Assembly: GCF_000400465.1 (NCBI RefSeq)
Contig: NW_008806280.1
Location: 1-64,000 of the forward strand
Direction of reading: 5' to 3'
From: Wallemia ichthyophaga EXF-994
Taxonomy: Eukaryota; Basidiomycota; Wallemiomycetes; Wallemiales; Wallemiaceae
Length of the DNA: 64,000 nt
The stretch's first letter is position 1. The number at the start of each line of letters is the position of its first letter. Position numbers and translations under genes: made by a program. Of this stretch, positions 1 through 11,556 are shown in pieces. A model generated the notes under the pieces. It made no database searches. It was not told where the DNA came from and saw nothing but the letters and a program-made list of their open reading frames with translations.

Positions 1-249
1 CTTGTTCACCTAACCTAAAACAAATTGTATTGACTATAATCAAATGCTTGCTAACCTGAGACAAAAAAAAACGATAAGGCGAAGTTTCAAAGATCACAAC
101 AAACTAAACCTGACAGGCCATTCATATAAGATTAGATCTATATAGCACAGCGGAATGAATTGCTTCTCACTGATTTCCTACATCGATAGTAACACTCTGA
201 ATCCCGAAAGCACTCGATTGCAATCCCTGTAACACCCAATCAAACATGC
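1..249. other. Window start, no gene seen
   Basis: This is downstream of the PanE-like gene (minus strand stop at 250). It is AT-rich with an A8 run at 64-71. I see no coding or RNA feature; it probably holds the 3' UTR of that gene and the flank of a neighbour beyond the window. Confidence 0.5.
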
Positions 250-1604
250 TTAAATCTTGGTTGGTGTTGATGGCAGGTCAAGAGGAGTACCCGAGGGTAC
301 CACTGGCGAATCGCTGCGAGCAAAGCGTTGAGCAAGCTCAGCCGACATACGAGCTGTAGGTTTATGTTGAGCTGCCCCGGCGAGCTCAACAAACTTGCGT
401 TGCTTTACGGAGAGAATGGAGTACGCCATATCAATCCTGGGGGTCTCCACGGAGAATTCTCGTGCACGCTGAACTATAGAGCCCACGATGCACTATATTT
501 AAATCAATATGACTCTTTCTAGCCGTAAGGCACACTCACCTGCAACTCCATTGGACGATTATTGTCGTGGTCTACGAGCATAGAGGGCTTGAAAGCGGCT
601 CTTCCGGCTGCTGCCTCTTCACTTTCTCCTATCCGTTGCTCGTTCGCGTGTTGGATACCTCCAAATTGGCTCAAAGTTAGTGACAACTGCTCGTCGACAG
701 CAGTAGCAGGTAATTCTGTGCAATATGAGACGGTAGAGAAGTAACATTGACCTACTTACTGTCTTCATTAATGTCCATACTGCGGGCAACGAAGAGAATC
801 TCAAGCATTGTTCTCCTCGCGATCGGGATAACATTATTTACATTCTCATCACGCATAAGAACAGACATTGGCTCGCCTGCTAATGTAGCTAAACTACTGA
901 AGGTTGCATTCCACAAGTTCTTTTTCCATCTCACTGGTTGGATATCCGAAACAGGTAAGGTATTCGAATTACCGGCATGCAATAACTTGACTAGGTCTTC
1001 AAGCAGCCTGTCTGCATCCGCTTCTGGCATCTTTGAGGTTACCATTTGATGATTAGGTCCACGCTTCTCTCCCTTAAATCTACCAACGACGAGCAGTTCC
1101 TGATACTGTAAGCAGAAGTGAGAGTGTGCCCATCATACTCACAAGATCATTGTGCACGACTCTGCGAGATTCCTTTAGGTTTGCGCCAACCCAGATCGCA
1201 GCACTGATTATTGTCGCATGGGGGACAAGCTCTTGGAGAGGTTCTTCGATCCCTATTCCGTTTTGTAGCAGCACAAAGCAGTTTGAGCGATGTAAGCAAG
1301 GTCCCAAGATATCCTGTGTCGGGGTAACATCAGGGAGGTGTTTATATGTGCATAGAATGAATTTGTAGTCCCTATCTGCCGCTTGATGTACGTCGTGGAG
1401 CACTCTATAAGGTTGCCATGAGTGCTTGCCGAATTTGGCCGACTCAATCTGCACGCCCTGTTCTTGGACTGTTTTGTAGTTTGATCTGGCGACTGCGGTG
1501 ACTCGAACGCCTTTAGACTGTTCAAGCAGCCATCCGTATAGAGCACCAACAGCTCCAAAACCAACGAGCAGTACATCCTGTCGATTGTCCGCGGTTTCTG
1601 TCAT
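250..1604 (-). CDS. Ketopantoate reductase-like (ApbA/PanE family) protein
   Basis: Predicted 408-residue NADPH-dependent 2-dehydropantoate 2-reductase-like enzyme (family role: ketopantoate to pantoate in pantothenate/CoA synthesis). Exons 1604-1143, 1105-760, 715-540 and 492-250 join in frame; introns are 37, 44 and 47 nt. An N-terminal Rossmann motif GFGAVG lies at residues 15-20, followed by LLQNGIG. The C-terminal domain carries RWKKNLWNATFSSL, which holds the Lys/Asn pair typical of the family, and FKPSMLVDHDNNRPME. The start is the ATG just before the Rossmann strand; an upstream GTG/TTG-started extension has no support. The last acceptor was chosen as AG at 493 because only this restores the conserved frame (GSIVQRAREF). 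Fungi hold several paralogues of this family, so true pantothenate synthesis versus a side role is open. It is followed on the same strand by TOP2. Confidence 0.85.
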
Positions 1605-1851
1605 GGTGGTATTGCGATAAGATTCAGATTGGAATGAGATATAATTAGGCTCCGAACCAGGAAAAGTCTTACTGCAGCACTTTCTCAGTACAGTTCCGCA
1701 AGGGTAATTTCCAATAAACAAAACCACACTTGTAAATAGAGCATTGCGGCTATGCACTTTCTATTTCAACTTGGTGGTACTAAAACGCGTTAAATAATAA
1801 CAATATTTACAACAACTGGTAGGGCCTTCTTTGTTCTTATCTACACGTAAC

Positions 1852-4800
1852 TTAGAAGTCTTCGTCGTCAGAGAAATCAATATAAGTGGGCACTGCCTTT
1901 TGTGTTTGAGAGCGTCCAGACTTAGCGCGTGGCGCGACTGAGGCTGGTTGGTCATCCCCTCCAACGCCAAAGTCGTCCTCAGAGGCAGCAGAGCTCTTCT
2001 TACTCTTGCTAGCTGGCTTCTCGTCTTCTGATCTAGGTGTAGTGTTAGAGAAGTGGGTTGTGAATATGAAACTCACTCCTCACTAGCACCCTGCTGCTTC
2101 TTAGCGGGAGCCTTCGATGGTCCTTTTGCTGCTGCCTTGGTCTTGGTCGTCCTCTTGGTCGTCTTCCTTTCTGGACTTGCAGAGTCCTCACCCTTGACAG
2201 ACGCTTGGCGCTTAGCAGGTGGTGATTCACTGTGTATGATTATTAGTTGAAATACCTCACCTCCCTCCACCAATCACAACTCACTCGTCACTTTCGATCT
2301 TGTGCTTCTTAGCTGGTGTCTTCTTAGTGGGCTTGCTAGTCGACTTGCTCGTGACCTCAATGTCATCGTCAACCTCCTTCTCCTTCTTTGGCTGCGTCTT
2401 TTTCTTTGGACTGGCCTTCTTGCGTTTTGGAGCAGCAGCTGAAAAGTCGTCATCTTCGTCATCACTATCGCCACGCTTCTTCTTGATAGCTTTCTGTACA
2501 CGCCTTGCTGTCGCACCTTTGTTCTTCGTCTTGTTTGCGACTCTATCAGCAGCCTCTGCATCCTTCTCGATCAGATCATTCCACTCTTCCATGAAGCGAT
2601 CAAGATCGTTATCCCAAAGATGCTGGGGCATCATCTTTGCCAGATCGTTGAGCTCAGTCTCCTTGGCATCGCGTTGTTTGAGGAGTTGCTCCATCTGGTA
2701 GCGCATTAATAGAGCACGTCACACAAAAAACCCACTCACTCTCTCCATTGTCAAGCTAGAAATCTGCATGCTGAGCAAGTAATCAAAGTCGCTCGCTCCG
2801 CCCTCGTTCTCCTCTTCCTCCTCTTCCTGGCCGATAATCTCAACCTCACCAGGTCTCTTCTTCTCCCTTTGTTTAGGGAAGGGCGTAAACTTCTTGGCGC
2901 GGAGCTCTGCAACAACATCCTTCCGTTTGCGGTTAGAAACGATGAGTTCACGCTCGACAATCATCTTGATGAAGCGAGCTTGGTTGGAGAGTCGATCGAA
3001 TGCCACACCGAGCTCGTGCATCTGGTAGTCCTTTCTCAGCTGATAGTACTTGAGGCGGATGTAGAAGAACTCCTCGAGTATCTCTTCAGGGTTGGCATAC
3101 TTCCTTATCTTGCCCTCGGACGTGAAACAGACAATGTTCGAGGTCGCTATCGAGCCGTTGAGCTTAAAGTACTCATGCAGGCCCTTCTCAAGCGCAGTCT
3201 TCATCTGTTTCTGGTCGAGCGTGACGATAAATTCGACAGTCGTCGTCGTGTCGTGCTCCTCGTAGTCCTTGATCAGAGGTGCTGTCTTCTCATTTCCTTG
3301 AGCCCACAGCTTCAGCTTCTCCTCCTTATAGGGAACCGTCCATACTCGCACAGGAAGCTCAGTGATACGAACCTTGAAATCGTCAATGTGCTCAATGATA
3401 CCTTGGTTTTTGAATCTGTCCGTTGTGTTTGGCATCTGCTCAATGTTACCTGTGAAGCCGCGATACCATGGAATCATAGGTTGCATCTCCTGATTGTTGA
3501 GCTTGCGGCGGATGTTGGCAACGAGGTCTGCTGGGTTGTAGTTGGGAATGGTGGTCGACCATCCCGTACCGATACCGTCGGCGCCGTTAACAAGGACCAT
3601 TGGAATTATGGGCACGTACCACTCCGGCTCGATCCACTCATCATCTTCTTTGAGGTAAGTGAGGATAGGGTCGTCGTTGGGGTGGAAAACAGTACGCGTG
3701 ATGCGTGGAATTGCAGTGAAAATATAACGTGCAGCAGCCGAATCCTTACCGCCCTCTCTACGCGAACCGAATTGACCATTTGGTGAGAGGATGTTGAGGT
3801 TGTTCGAACCAACGTAGCTCTGTGCCATACCGACAATAGTTTGAATGAGAGACTGCTCACCGTGGTGGTATGAAGTATTTTCAGCAACAGACATACCCAG
3901 CTGAGCGACCTTGATTTCGCTTTTCAAGTTTCTTTTGATTGTACCATAAAGAACCTTTCGCTGACCAGGCTTGAAACCATCAACCATTGAAGGTATAGAA
4001 CGTGCATTGTCTGCCATCGAGAAGAGAATAAGTTCTTTGTTGACAAAGTCTTTATAAGTGATCTCATCGATGTCATGGTCCAGGTAAGTACCAGGCTGTA
4101 GGTTGCATTAGTGTGGCATGAAGAAGACAGTACAAACACCCACAGTGTACCCTCTTAGCCACTCCTTACGGTCCTCCGTACGCTTCTTGTTGAAAGCCAT
4201 ATCAATGAGCTCACGATCACCGTCTTGAGTGGAGGTAAAAGGAATACGGTGACGTTCGAGTGCTTTGAAGTACTGGCGAGCCTCCTCGTCGGACGAGGTA
4301 CCCAAACCCTTGTAATACTTCAGTCTCCAACCACGACCATCATCGTTTTGGGCCTTCCAATTTTCAAACTCGGGGACGGTGAAAAAGCTCACTTCTTGGT
4401 TCCGCTTGAACACTTTGATGATTGGAGTGATAAACTCGACAAGGAAGTTAGGGATTTTTAAGAGTGATGGATAGAAAGTATCAAAGTAGTTGATGAGCAG
4501 GCCCTTTATATGGGAACCGTCGTGGTCTTGATCAGTCATAATCATGATACTACCGTAACGCAGCTCCGTAATGGAAGAGTACTCTTTCTTGTGAGCCAAA
4601 CCAATGATGCTCTTGATGGCCGTCAGCTCTGCGTTATTCATGATGCTAGAGTGGGAGGCATCTCTGACGTTGAGGAGCTTACCACGGAGTGGAAAAACAC
4701 CGTAATAGTCTCTACCGACGACCTGAGAGCCAGACATTGCGAGTGTCTTGGCAGACAGACCTTCTGTGAGAATTAAAGTGCACTTATGACCTTCTCTTCC

Positions 4801-6460
4801 ACCCGCCTTGTTGGCTTCTTCGTAATCTTTGATGGAGATTTTTGATTTCTTAGTCTTGGTATCGCCCTTTGCCAATTGACGATCAGCGTCGAATTTTGCC
4901 CAGTCAAGTATACTCTCAACGATACCAGACTTTGATACTTTCTTATGAAACTCCTCAGAGAGTGGACACTTTGAACCGAATTGTGTGGCTTTAAGAGTGA
5001 GCGTCTCTTTAGTTTGAGAGTCGAAAGCAGGATTTTCAATCATAGAATTGACAAAAATCCACATCTGATTCTTCATCTTACCAGCAGTGACGTTAGAGCC
5101 CTTGTTTTTCTTTTTGACAATGTCGGCGAGCTTGCTTGCGATTTGATTGGTGACGTGATCGACGTGAGTACCACCTTTAGTTGTAGCGATAGAATTGACA
5201 AATGAGACCTCCCGGAAAACACCATCACTAAGTGCGAATGCCACCTCCCAGCGATCATTGACGCGCTCATGAATGATAGTTGGCTTTTTTGTGGAGGCTT
5301 CACCCTCATTACCTTGGGAGGATGCGACATACATTTCAACGTACTGCTTAAAGTTGCGGATAGGCAGGCGGGTACCGTTTAAGTAAACCTTGACACCTGG
5401 AAGACAACCGGCCATATCGTAGACTCTCTTTGTCATGAGAGCGCACATGTCATCAGAGATTTTGTCCATACCGAAGCGAGCGAGATCTGGTTTGAAGGTG
5501 ATTCTGGTGTATTCCTCACCTCTGCTGTTGCTTGTGATTTTAGGGGACTCCCTGTCGCTCATATTTTTGCGGAAAGTTTGCTTGAACTAGGTTTGTGGAT
5601 TAGATGAGAGCTTGGAATGAGATGTAAAACGTACTTTCTTTCCACTTTCACTGTCTGCTGTCTCAACGGTGAACTCCGTGGAGTAGATGTTTGTGAGCTT
5701 TGCACCGAAACCGTTACGACCGCCGGTTAGTTTCTTGTCGTCGTCATCATAATTTGATGAAGTCAGAAGCGAACCAAAGATAAGCTCAGGTATGAATATT
5801 TTCTCTTTTGAGTGGATTTCAACAGGAATACCTTTACCGTTGTTTTGAATCATAATTTTGTTATCTTCCCTGTCGATTTCAACTTTAAGTAGATCCATTC
5901 TTGGGTCACGTGTCTTGTTATCTGCAGCATTGACGAGAATTTCATCCATAATTTTGTATAAACCGGGTACTATTGAGATGTCTTTCTCGATGAGATTTTT
6001 ATTTTCATCGTCAAAGACCCAGTGGTGATCTTCGTGGGACATACAGCTACCGATGTACCTGAGGGGGGGTTTAGAGAGTGGAAATTGCACCAACGCTGTT
6101 ACCACATACATATCAGGTCTTTTAAGAACGTGTTCAAGTTGTGAGAGCTTGAGTGCGGGATGAGAAGGGAAAAGGGAGGGTGTATGTCCAACACACCTTC
6201 TGGTAAGTCTCTGAGGCAGATTTCTGCTTGGTGGAGCCTCCTCGTGGTTGGATGCTGTGAACGCCATCATCATCGTCATTATCACTTGCGTCGTCGTCGT
6301 CATTCTGAGGAGCCTTTGACTTTGATTTTGATTTTGTCGAACTGGATTTCTTTGGCGGTGGCATATCAACATCGCTGCCATCAGAAATCTCGAAATCGTC
6401 TTGCTCAGATTCACTCGGAGCTTTCTTGTTGAAGCTGAGTTTTGTCTGCTTTGGTGGCAT
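1852..6460 (-). CDS. TOP2: DNA topoisomerase II
   Basis: Full-length type IIA topoisomerase, 1422 residues in eight exons (6460-6197, 6147-6110, 6058-5635, 5586-4144, 4095-2740, 2694-2285, 2229-2077, 2032-1852). It passes one DNA duplex through another, with ATP, for chromosome segregation and supercoil relief in the nucleus. Visible landmarks are the GHKL ATPase boxes (EILVNAADNK, GRNGFGAKL), the TOPRIM motifs (ILTEGLSAKT, TDQDHDGSHIKG), and the active-site tyrosine in AAARYIFT near residue 847. A long acidic and Lys/Ser-rich tail follows the core. The intron in RPDM/YIGS uses donor GTATGT at 6109, which alone rebuilds the conserved MYIGS. The N-terminal 85 residues are acidic and low-complexity, as in other fungal Top2. 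A cluster of ACGCG motifs lies about 280 bp upstream, inside ATP12. Confidence 0.97.
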
Positions 6461-6640
6461 GTAAAAGTTTCTTAAGTGGAATTTAAATTTATTGGATTGG
6501 CTGTTGAAGGGGAATGTAGATTTTGATATCCTCAGCAATCCACAAACTCGATTAATCGTGTTGGGTAATCGCTGTCGTAACGCAAGAGAAGCGCTTTTTA
6601 TCGTTTGAAATTAATGTTATTTTTTCAACAAAATACAAAT

Positions 6641-7667
6641 CTAATGTCTACTTTCTATCAATGAACAAGCTGCTGATCCTATTTGTTTGCGTATATCTTG
6701 GTGATCAACGTCGTGAGCTGTTTGGCGTGGTTAGACGCGTATTTTACGCGTTGTACGCGGTTATTTTGGTGTGATAAAACTTACAATCTTCAACTTCACC
6801 CCAGCGAGCGATTTGGGATTTAACTTCGACGTGTGCTGCTTGTGAAGCCTGATCGATGCTCAAATGACGATCAATGACGGCCAATCCAATTAAGAATGAC
6901 TTTGTGTGCATAACTATTCTCTCAAATGCTGTAAATTTAATGAGTGAATATTATTAAATGTAATAAGTCAATGCCTACCTGCCAAAGTGAATTGATCAAA
7001 CTGTTTAATCTCATTGAGAAGACGTTGACGTGATTCTTGTGGCTGCTTGCAAACAATAACATTCTCAAATACCTTTATAGGGGTGTTATAACGCTTACTA
7101 GCCCATTCAATCAAAGGTCTCCAGTGTTTCTCTTGTAATTGAACCAATTGAACAGGTTCATCTTGGAAGAAAGACACTGCGTCAGTTTCAAAGTATTTAA
7201 TGAGGTCATTGCACGTATTTTCCATTTCATTTTCACATTTAAATGAATCTAAAGCCCTTGAAGCGAGTGAGGTTATTGGAAGTGCGTGTGGCTTTATCAG
7301 CTTATCCTGAGACTGCCATTCATGAGCAATGAGAAGGGCTAAAGCTGCCTTGTTCTGTGGAAGATCCAATACATTTCCAGCAGGTGTTCTCAATTTACGT
7401 TGATCGAGGTGTACAATCTGTCTTCCTTCTACGCACTTAACTGATGCATTCTTCCAAAATCTTTTCAAATTAGATTCAGCAGCTAATTGGGGTTAGTGGG
7501 TTGTACTCAAGTTCAAACAAAATCCACTGACTCGCTGCTTGTGATTTGGTTGCAGCCGATGTGAGCGACTCAGCGGCTGCAGCGAGTGAAGAATTAAATC
7601 TAGTTAATCTGCCAACCCCATATAGTCCATTTGTATTTCTAATTCCCTTTAAATTTATCAAATTCAT
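6641..7667 (-). CDS. ATP12: Mitochondrial F1-ATPase assembly chaperone Atp12
   Basis: Predicted 286-residue matrix chaperone of the ATP12 family, which binds the F1 alpha subunit during ATP synthase assembly. Exons 7667-7532, 7482-6979, 6928-6785 and 6717-6641. The N-terminus (MNLINLKGIRNTNG) is basic and hydroxylated like a mitochondrial presequence. The core includes KRFWKNASV, GRQIVHLDQRKLRTP and HEWQSQ, and the C-terminal part has FERIVMHTKSFLIGLA and QIARWGEVEDSHDVDHQDIR, all typical of the family. Start: the ATG at 7667; a TTG three codons upstream is ignored. It is divergent from the P450 reductase gene with 72 bp between start codons. The last intron is 67 nt, longer than its neighbours, and holds three ACGCG motifs (see separate entry). 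Confidence 0.93.
6735..6760. promoter_or_regulatory. Cluster of MluI cell-cycle-box-like sites (ACGCGT x2, ACGCGG)
   Basis: Two perfect ACGCGT palindromes (6735-6740 and 6746-6751) and one ACGCGG (6755-6760) lie at roughly helical-turn spacing inside the last ATP12 intron, about 280 bp upstream of the TOP2 start codon. ACGCGT is the core of the MCB element bound by MBF-type factors (Mbp1/Swi6; Cdc10/Res in fission yeast) that drive G1/S genes. A role for TOP2 is an inference from position. Confidence 0.45.
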
Positions 7668-7739
7668 TTTTATCAATCACCGCGTATCTCCCTTGAGGAA
7701 GGCGGGAAACCATTTTCGTCTTTTACTGTCAGCTCATAA
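7668..7739. promoter_or_regulatory. Shared divergent promoter ATP12 / P450 reductase
   Basis: Seventy-two bp separate the two ATGs, so both promoters and 5' leaders must share or overlap this stretch. It is AT-rich on the ATP12 side; no clear TATA box was identified. Confidence 0.6.
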
Positions 7740-9933
7740 ATGATCCAAATTATCGCTGCAGCCGTGGCGATCATCTTGGCAGCTTATCTGCTTAAAGATA
7801 AGATGATCAGTAAGCAGGAAGCTCGTGTACCTGTCCCGGCAGCCAACACTGCCACTCGTAATATTATCGATAAGATGCAGTCGACGAGAAAGCGTGTTAT
7901 AATCTTCTACGGTTCACAGACTGGCACTGCTGAAGAGTACGCCCTCAAAATAGCCAAAGAGTTGAAGCACAGATATGGCCTTGGTGTACTCATCGCAGAC
8001 CTCGATGACTACGAATACGAGTGTTTGCCTCACTTCCATCAAGACTGGGCTGCTGTTTTCGTTATGGCCACTTACGGTGAAGGTGAACCCACAGATAACG
8101 CTGTCGCTTTCATGGATTTCTTGGATTCTCCAGAGTTTGAAGACGGCGCTGATTCCATTCCTAACCTCAAATATCTTCTCTTTGGCCTCGGAAACAAAAC
8201 TTACACTGAATTTAACGGCGCTGCACGTAAATTGGACAACAAACTCAACAAACTCGGCGCTATCCGTATCGGTGAGAGGGGCGAGGGTGATGATAACAAG
8301 AGCATGGAAGAGGATTATCTCGCTTGGAAAGATCCTGCTTTCGATGCACTCGCAAAGAGCCTTAACATAGAAGAAGGCACCGCTGCAGAAGAGGCTGACT
8401 TTAGAGTAACCGAAATTTCTCAAATCCCAGATGAAAAGGTCTACCTCGGTGAACTCTCAGCTAGAGCTTTACACGGCACAAAAGGTATACACGACGCCAA
8501 GAATCCTTATGCAGCTCCCATTATCAAGTCAAATGATCTTTTCAAAATTGGTACAGAACGTAGCTGTATACATACAGAGTTCTCTATCCAAGATAGCAGC
8601 CTTAAGTACCAACACGGTGATCATGTCGGTTTGTGGCCTGTCAATGCCGAAGTGTATGTAGAAGAGACGCTCAAAATTCTTGGCCTTTCAGATAAACGTC
8701 AGACTGTTATTCAGATCGAATCCCTAGACCCTGCTCTCGCTAAAGTCCCATTCCCACAACCGACAAACTACGAGACGGCCTTCAGACACTATTTGGACAT
8801 CTCAGCAACGGTATCGCGTCAGACGCTTGCTTTGTTTGCAAAACACGCTCCAACGGATCAAGCAAAGTGTGTACTTTCGGAGCTGGGTAGTAGCAAAGAG
8901 AAATACAAGGAGGTAGTATCTGACCACTCTATGAGATTACACGAGGCTCTCGAACACGCTTCAACTGAGACATGGTCAATTCCATTCGAAGATATCATCT
9001 CATCCATGCCGCGTCTCTCGCCTCGCTACTATTCCATTTCCTCCTCACCTAAACTTAACCCGAACGCTATCCACATCACAGCTGTAGTTTTACAATATAA
9101 GAGCGCGGGTAATGCCAACAAGAATGTTTATGGTTTAGCCACCAACTACGTCCTCAATATAAAGCAATCAGTCAACAATGATAGTATTTCATATAGTGCA
9201 CCAGTAGATGCACAAATAATAGCACCACCTCAATACGCGATACAGGGTCCGAGAGGTGCATATGCTCGTGATGGCCACTTCAAAGCGCCAATTCACGTGC
9301 GCAGATCAAACTTTAGATTACCAAATTCACCGAAAATACCCATCATAGCAGTAGGACCAGGCACTGGTATTGCGCCATTCAGGGGATTTGTGCAGGAGAG
9401 GGTGCACCTATCGCGTCGCTACAAGGAGAAGAATGGAGCTGATGCGCTCAATGAGTGGGGCAAATTCTACCTCTTCTACGGATGTAGGAGGAGTGATGAG
9501 GATTTCCTTTACAAAGAGGAGTGGCCGGAGTATGGAAAAGAGCTTGGCGATTCGTTCGTCATGCGCACTGCGGTGAGTAGGGAAAGCGAGAAGAAGGTTT
9601 ATGTCCAAGATCATGTCTGGGAAGCTAGGGAGGAGTTGGCGGATGCGATACTAAATAAGCGCGCATATATTGTGAGTTTCTGGTTTCTTTGAAAGTTGCC
9701 CGGCTAAACAATTCTCTCACTCAGTACATCTGCGGCGAGGCTAGCAATATGGCCAGACAAGTGGAGGAGACACTCCAGCGCATCCTCGGCGAGGCTAAAC
9801 AAGGTACGGCTGAGGTGGAAGGTGCGCAAGAGATACGCCTACTTAAGGAGAGAAACCGGGTGGGTAGCTGGATCACAAGGATCAAAGCAGCATACTCACG
9901 CCAATATAGATACTTACAGACGTTTGGTCATAG
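7740..9933 (+). CDS. CPR: NADPH-cytochrome P450 reductase
   Basis: Predicted 696-residue diflavin reductase that passes electrons from NADPH via FAD and FMN to ER cytochromes P450 (sterol demethylation and others). Exons 7740-9671, 9725-9859 and 9910-9933; the last exon encodes only the C-terminus ILTDVWS, matching the conserved terminal Trp that stacks on FAD. An N-terminal membrane anchor spans residues 3-19 (IIAAAVAIILAAYLL). The FMN domain shows YGSQTGTAEEYA and ATYGEGEPTDNA; the FAD domain shows RYYSISSSP; the NADPH domain shows GPGTGIAPFRGF and FYGCRRSDEDFLYKEEW. The start ATG sits directly before the anchor. Without the short last exon the protein would read into an unrelated tail, so the intron at 9860-9909 is well supported. 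Confidence 0.96.
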
Positions 9934-10173
9934 ATGTTTTTGTGTGTTTTGCGATGGATATAATGTTAATTTTGCTGCGTGTGCTCCGTGTATTGTGTGT
10001 GTTATCAAATTTATCAGTTTGCTTGCGAGTCGAGAGCGTGGAATTAGGAGCTAGGAGAATAAAGCGAGTATATCTAGTGCGCTTTGATTGTTGGCTAGCT
10101 AACTTGCAATAAACACCAGGCACATTCACCCAGCTTACACACTCCTTCCTCCCTCTCCTTGTCTTGCACGCTC

Positions 10174-11140
10174 ATGTCCGCACCTATCGACGCCAGCCAG
10201 ATATTAGCAGAACACAGCAAACGATACAAGCCAACGCAGGTGGACAGAGAGGTACCGATAACGATAGATCTCAACCTGCTCGCTGCATTCGACACCAACG
10301 CACTTAACGCCGATGAGTTGAAAGTGGATAGAGAAGAGTACGTCAAGTCACTCACTAGAGACGGCGTACAATTACTCGTAAACAACTTGTTCCAGCAACC
10401 TATCACGAAAACTTTAGATGGCCCACTCGCCAAACTCCCAGACGAGTCAGTGTACGCAGTACCAAGAGAGAAGCCACTGCCTAAGCCTAAGCCATTGACC
10501 AAGTGGCAGAAATTCGCGAACGAGAAGGGTATCACCCACAAGAAGAAGGATAGAATGGTATTCGACGAGGACGAGCAGAAATGGGTTCCAAGATGGGGAT
10601 ACGGGGGCATTAACAAAAAGGAAGAGAATCAATGGTTGCATGAGCTTAAAGATGGTCAAGGTGAGTTGGTTTTTTGGGTGATTTTCTACCACTAACGAAT
10701 TCTCAGACGAAGACCACAACCCTGCATCCGCCATCAAGCACGCTAGAAGGGATCGTTCACTCAAGAATGTCAAGCAGCAGCTCAAGAATGAGGGTATTAC
10801 AAAGTCGGTTCAAGAAAAACAAAAGGCAGAGGCGGCTGCGAAGCGTGCGGAGAGAGCACAACATAAGCAGGAATTGGAGAAGAGTCTGCATAGATCCAGA
10901 GTCAGCACAGGTTCAATGGGTAAATTCGATAAGAAGATGTCTGGTGAGCCCGCTCTCAAAGGTCAGAAGAGAAAGTTCAATCCAGTCACCAACACAACCG
11001 AAGAACACAAATCTAATCGTGATATATTGGATAAGGTCTCGTCAGGTGCAACCAAGCTCAACAAAGGTACTGGTGGTGGTAACAAAGACCTCGTCAACAC
11101 TCGTCGAGCTATCAACACGACAAAGAGATCAAAAAAGTAG
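10174..11140 (+). CDS. RRS1: Ribosome biogenesis regulatory protein Rrs1
   Basis: Predicted 306-residue nucleolar protein of the RRS1 family, which with Rpf2 brings 5S RNP into the pre-60S particle. Exons 10174-10660 and 10707-11140, one 46-nt intron. Recognisable core: PITIDLNLLAAFD near the N-terminus, DGVQLLVNNLF, LPKPKPLTKWQKFANEKGI and DEDEQKWVPRWGYGG. The C-terminal half is a basic coiled stretch (KQKAEAAAKRAERAQHKQELE) ending in TTKRSKK. The start is the first ATG; an upstream TTG extension is not credible. It lies 240 bp downstream of the P450 reductase stop on the same strand. Confidence 0.93.
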
Positions 11141-11361
11141 ATTTAGTGCGTTATTAACTTATTGTATTTGTCATGCTTTGCTTTCGGAATTCATTGTTTA
11201 GATTTACTTGAAACACTAAATGTAACACTACACGACGAATGAAGATTCATTTTAGATAACGAAATATAAATACATGTCTTATAAAGAGATCAAAAGCTAT
11301 TCGGTCTGCTCGAGTCTTGTGAGCAAGAAACTTCCCTCCAACACTCACACCTACCTCAATT

Positions 11362-11544
11362 ATGTTATCCTATGAGAAAAGAAATATCTGTGAAAATGCA
11401 AGTAAAAGCGACTGTGTTGATTTGTATTTAATGAGTGTTGAGAAGTGTGTAGCTAAATATAATGAATTAAAAGACGTCCGATTAATGAGCCACGAGGCTC
11501 AAGTGAATCAAATCACCTTGGATATATTGAAAGATGAGCCCTGA
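11362..11544 (+). CDS. Small unknown ORF
   Basis: An uninterrupted 60-codon ORF with an ATG start in the gap between RRS1 and the mannosyltransferase. I do not recognise it. It contains three Cys, is mixed charged and looks helical (VDLYLMSVEKCVAKYNELK). An alternative gene model starts at ATG 11274 (MSYKEIKSYSVCSSL) and splices from the donor at 11319 to an unusual GAG acceptor just before the AAA codon of this ORF, keeping frame. Neither model is confirmed, and it could be a chance ORF in a UTR. Confidence 0.35.
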   Translation: MLSYEKRNICENASKSDCVDLYLMSVEKCVAKYNELKDVRLMSHEAQVNQITLDILKDEP

Positions 11545-11556
11545 TGAACTCCTTTA

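Noticed and set aside
2869-3786. 305-codon plus-strand ORF inside TOP2
   Set aside because: It is a long shadow antisense to the most conserved part of topoisomerase II; no recognisable domain and no promoter context.
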